NCBI GenBank assembly: GCA_021203305.1
Contig: JAJQBK010000051.1
Coordinates: 22,871 to 86,870, forward strand
Length of the DNA: 64,000 bases
Origin: Lachnospiraceae bacterium
GTDB taxonomy: Bacteria > Bacillota > Clostridia > Lachnospirales > Lachnospiraceae
Reading direction: 5' to 3'
The notes under the pieces are model-generated. The model was given only the letters and a program-made list of their open reading frames with translations, was not told where the DNA came from and did no database searches. Shown here piece by piece: positions 61,518 to 64,000 of the stretch; the stretch's first letter is position 1, and every line of letters starts with the position of its first letter. Both the position numbers and the translations under genes were made by a program.

Positions 61518-62993
61518 TCACCCATGCAGCCACTTTTCCGGATCCACCTCCAGGAAAGGCGCCCGATGAAAATTATCCTTTAAGTCAAAGGGCACCGTGC
61601 AGTCAAAAATAGTCTTGCAGGAAACCCCCACATCCCGGATAGAGCCGGTGTAGGCCGGACTGGAGCTGGGATCCAGCGGATGGCAGCGCACGCCGGGGAT
61701 GGTCACAATGTCCGCGTCCCCCTGGAACCGGGTGTTCATGGCCCAGAGCACATCGTTGGTGTCAAAAATATCCACATCCTCATCCACCAGGATTACATGC
61801 TTTAACTCTGGGAAGGCGGAGAACGCCAATAACGCCGCCTGCCGCTGCTTGCCCTCGTCGGTGTGCACCGTCTTTCTGCACTGCAGGACTGCCATGTACT
61901 TGCCACCGCCGGAGCGGTGGGCGCAGCAGTTGACCACCTTGCCGGGCAGGGCCTTGTCAATCATGCCCAGAATACTGGCCTCCGTAGGAATGCCCGCCAT
62001 ATTTACATGCTCCTCGCTGGGTCCGATACAGGTCTGCATGATGGGATTCACCCGATGGGTCACAGCCTTTACTTTAATGAGCCAGCACTCAGAGCTGGCG
62101 TGGCCGTTATATCCCGGGAATTCCGGCATGGCAAAGCCGGTATGGCTGTTCTGGTCCTCCACCACCTTCACACCGGGGATGATCTCGCCCTCGATGACAT
62201 ACTCCGCGTTGGCGATGGCATTTTCCTGAATGGACACGCAGGGACACAGCTCCACCGGACGCTCCCTCAGCGCTCCCGCGATGGAGAGCTCATTGAACCC
62301 CAGAGGCGTTGTAGGCGGCTCAAAGCAGGACGTCACCTCAATGGCGGGGTCCACGCCGATGGAAACGGAAATGGGCAGTGTCTGCCCCAGCTCCGTGGCC
62401 CGCTCCGCCATGGCTCCGATGTGACGGGAGCCGGGCTGCAAAAAGATGGACAGCTCATCCTTCCCCTGAATACACATCCGGTGAATGGTCACGTCCGAAA
62501 GTCCGGTGTCAGGATGGGTAGCGTAGCACATGCCCAGCGTGATGTAGGGTCCCGCGTCCACCGGCGTATTAGTGGGCGCCGGAATCAGTTTATACAAATC
62601 AAAGTCCGGATCCGTGGCCAGATGCACCACCTCCTGGCAGGGCGCCTTTCCCTCCACCACCACAGGCTCGATGGGATGGGCGGCGCAGGACTGCACCAGA
62701 TGCCCCAGCTCCTCCTTTTTACATCCGAATAAATTCGCCACCCTGGCGCGGCTGGCCAGGACGCCGATGGCCACGCTGGCCTGCGGATGTCCCTTCACAT
62801 TGTGAAAGATCATGGCCGGCCCGTCCACCTGTGTGGGCCGCATGACCGTGCCTCCCGCTCCCACATGCCGGTATACCCCGGACAGCTCCGCCTCCGGGTC
62901 CACCTCCACATTGGTCTCAATCAGTTGTCCCGGCGTCTCTTTCAGCACCGCGAGCACCGTGCGCAGGTCCAGTATCTCTGTTCTGTGATTCAT
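61518..62993 (-). CDS. UbiD family prenylated-FMN-dependent decarboxylase
   Basis: Reversible (de)carboxylase of 491 residues. Family members act on phenolic acids (gallate, protocatechuate, 4-hydroxybenzoate) and other unsaturated acids by cycloaddition with prenylated FMN. Recognisable parts are PAMIFHNVKGHPQASVAIGV near the N-terminus, YITLGMCYATHPDTGLSDVTIHRM (prFMN and metal loop), GPSEEHVNMAGIPTEASIL, and LKHVILVDEDVDIFDTNDVLW in the C-terminal domain. Size and motifs are closer to gallate/vanillate-type decarboxylases than to UbiD of ubiquinone synthesis, and no quinone genes are nearby. It lies 93 bases after the RpiR gene, with a terminator-like hairpin just before it. SD GAAGG precedes the ATG. 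Substrate unknown. Confidence 0.93.
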   Translation of the reverse strand: MNHRTEILDLRTVLAVLKETPGQLIETNVEVDPEAELSGVYRHVGAGGTVMRPTQVDGPAMIFHNVKGHPQASVAIGVLASRARVANLFGCKKEELGHLVQSCAAHPIEPVVVEGKAPCQEVVHLATDPDFDLYKLIPAPTNTPVDAGPYITLGMCYATHPDTGLSDVTIHRMCIQGKDELSIFLQPGSRHIGAMAERATELGQTLPISVSIGVDPAIEVTSCFEPPTTPLGFNELSIAGALRERPVELCPCVSIQENAIANAEYVIEGEIIPGVKVVEDQNSHTGFAMPEFPGYNGHASSECWLIKVKAVTHRVNPIMQTCIGPSEEHVNMAGIPTEASILGMIDKALPGKVVNCCAHRSGGGKYMAVLQCRKTVHTDEGKQRQAALLAFSAFPELKHVILVDEDVDIFDTNDVLWAMNTRFQGDADIVTIPGVRCHPLDPSSSPAYTGSIRDVGVSCKTIFDCTVPFDLKDNFHRAPFLEVDPEKWLHG

Positions 62994-63022
62994 TTGCCAT
63001 ACCTTCTTTTCTTTATTTTTAT

Positions 63023-63044
63023 AAAAACCCTGTTCAGAAACAGG
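63023..63044 (-). terminator. Terminator-like hairpin between rpiR-type and ubiD-type genes
   Basis: Perfect 6-bp stem (63029-63034 and 63039-63044), 4-base loop, followed by GTTTTTAT on the minus strand. Only ~30 bases separate it from the UbiD start. It may end the regulator transcript or act as a leaky attenuator. Confidence 0.6.
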
Positions 63045-63086
63045 TCGTTCCCCGCATTCCTGTTACAAGCAGAACATTCCCGCCGC

Positions 63087-63833
63087 TCAGCTTTCCTTTT
63101 TTTCCTTTAATAAATAGGAAACCAGCAGCTCCACGAACACGTTGAACAAAATCGGCGACACCGAGCTGCTCTCCGGGTCCGGCTGTACGTAAGGCAGGAG
63201 GACGGTTTTATCCACCCGCTCCCGGTAATCATGGTTGGCGTTGGCCGTCACCAGCATGATTTTCCCCACCGCCCGGCAGGAATCCTGCATGATATGGGCC
63301 GCCGCGCTGACGGAAAAAATAATCAGCAGATCGTTCTCATTCATATAATCCGCCGCCTCAATCAGATAATCCCGGGACACCGCCTGAATGGGCCGGCAGC
63401 TTTTGCGCATCAGCACATCGAACAGCTGCGCCGGATGGAAGCTCTTCCCCACCCCTGTCAGAAATATCCGCTCAAAACGGTTAATGTATTCGGCCAGGCC
63501 GCTCATATACTCATCCGTCAGCAAAGTCTCGCTTTCCCTCAGCACCGCATACAGCGTATTATAATAGCTTAAGTGGCTGGAGCCGCCCGCCTCCTGCTCT
63601 CCCTGCAGTGCCAGCCAAGCCACGATATCCGTGCGGAAATCTTGGTACCGGCTGTAGCCGAGAGACTTGACAAAGCGGGAAAGGGCCGGCTGGGAAACGC
63701 CGCATTCATCAGCCAGCGTGCTTGTGGTCATATGGATGATCCCGGCAGGGTTTCGGCGAATCGTTTCATATATCAGCAGATCATTTTGTGTAAAGCTCTC
63801 CTTGTGCATATCCATCTTCTGTAACGGGTTCAT
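63087..63833 (-). CDS. MurR/RpiR family transcriptional regulator
   Basis: Regulator of 248 residues. The N-terminal helix-turn-helix (about 1-77) has TLADECGVSQPALSRFVKSLGY as recognition region. The C-terminal SIS domain (about 100-240) carries RIFLTGVGKSFHPAQLF and NDLLIIFSVSAAAHI. SIS domains of this family bind sugar phosphates. It precedes the UbiD-UbiX-LpdD-GH3 run, so it probably senses a glycoside-derived sugar phosphate, which is inferred. AGGAGGAAGCAC precedes the ATG. A promoter (63873-63901) and two direct repeats (63956-63996) lie upstream. Confidence 0.92.
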   Translation of the reverse strand: MNPLQKMDMHKESFTQNDLLIYETIRRNPAGIIHMTTSTLADECGVSQPALSRFVKSLGYSRYQDFRTDIVAWLALQGEQEAGGSSHLSYYNTLYAVLRESETLLTDEYMSGLAEYINRFERIFLTGVGKSFHPAQLFDVLMRKSCRPIQAVSRDYLIEAADYMNENDLLIIFSVSAAAHIMQDSCRAVGKIMLVTANANHDYRERVDKTVLLPYVQPDPESSSVSPILFNVFVELLVSYLLKEKKES

Positions 63834-63872
63834 GTGCTTCCTCCTTCTTCGCCGTTATAACTCATCTGTTTC

Positions 63873-63901
63873 AGCATATAACCGGAGAGAAAAAAAATCA
63901 A
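63873..63901 (-). promoter_or_regulatory. Promoter of the RpiR-type gene
   Basis: On the minus strand TTGATT (63896-63901), 17 bases, TATGCT (63873-63878). The leader is ~35 bases. Confidence 0.6.
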
Positions 63902-63955
63902 GAAATTTTGTTCAATTTTTCGAATGTTTCATTCTTTTGTTAATATTAAATATTC

Positions 63956-63996
63956 TATTCACCCGTTTTATTGTCATTATTGACCTGTTTTATTGT
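63956..63996. repeat. Two 19-bp direct repeats, possible operator
   Basis: TATTCACCCGTTTTATTGT (63956-63974) and TATTGACCTGTTTTATTGT (63978-63996): 17 of 19 positions match. The spacing is 22 bases, two helical turns. They lie ~55 bases upstream of the -35 of the RpiR-type gene at the window edge, and could serve that gene or one beyond the edge. Confidence 0.7.
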
Positions 63997-64000
63997 GAAA

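Overview
The window looks like chromosome from an anaerobic gut Firmicute of the Lachnospiraceae type. The reasons are the HrcA/CIRCE-controlled hrcA-grpE-dnaK-dnaJ order, the split Fe-S L-serine dehydratase (sdaAB then sdaAA), strong AGGAGG ribosome binding sites, membrane proteins that look like the DUF6020, DUF6077 and DUF6044 families, and abundant lipoprotein glycan-utilisation genes. Gene content is mostly chromosomal housekeeping and carbohydrate/envelope functions. I see no rRNA, tRNA, transposase, integrase or CRISPR array. Most genes are on the minus strand; the plus-strand genes are a 130-residue orphan (12787), the galactanase (41084) and the serine dehydratase pair (56397). || Layout. 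1-7.5 kb: heat-shock operon behind a sigma-A promoter and a perfect CIRCE element, followed past a terminator by an LTA-synthase-like phosphoglycerol transferase. 7.5-11.1 kb: polysaccharide deacetylase, undecaprenyl-diphosphatase (uppP) and a DUF6077-like membrane protein interrupted by one in-frame TAG. 11.2-22.3 kb: a DUF815 ATPase, dCMP deaminase, an orphan FakA-C-terminal-like domain, an aldo/keto reductase, a CbxX-type AAA ATPase, NAD(P)HX dehydratase, a MATE pump, a histidine phosphatase, an unknown membrane protein and a ROK kinase. 22.4-28.5 kb: three very large multi-membrane proteins resembling GT-C glycosyltransferases. 28.6-35.5 kb: a PdaA-like deacetylase and a complete sugar ABC transporter with its own ATPase, ending in an OB-fold-like lipoprotein and a terminator. 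35.5-35.85 kb: a non-coding stretch with a 154-bp palindrome. 35.85-44.9 kb: a second sugar importer (binding protein plus two permeases), its AraC regulator, a GH53 galactanase and a GH13 amylase. 45-52 kb: a PEP/pyruvate-binding-domain protein, a 59-codon gene with its own promoter and terminator, and an SNF2 helicase. 52-56.2 kb: a lipase-like hydrolase, a MalY-type lyase and a DUF6044-like membrane gene interrupted by one in-frame TGA. 56.4-58 kb: serine dehydratase. 58.1-64 kb: a minus-strand run RpiR regulator, UbiD, UbiX, LpdD-like protein, GH3 glycosidase. || How it fits together. The envelope genes (LTA synthase, UppP, deacetylases, GT-C-like proteins) point to surface polymer synthesis and modification. 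The 30-45 kb genes form two glycan import systems fed by cell-surface lipoprotein hydrolases. The last run combines a cytoplasmic beta-glycosidase with a complete UbiD/UbiX decarboxylase set under a sugar-phosphate-type regulator; I infer a pathway that deglycosylates and then decarboxylates plant phenolic glycosides. That run is my best candidate for an undescribed system. Other points worth checking are the two single-nonsense interruptions, the long palindrome, the coding tandem repeat at the end of the ABC ATPase, and the dual-anchored solute-binding protein.
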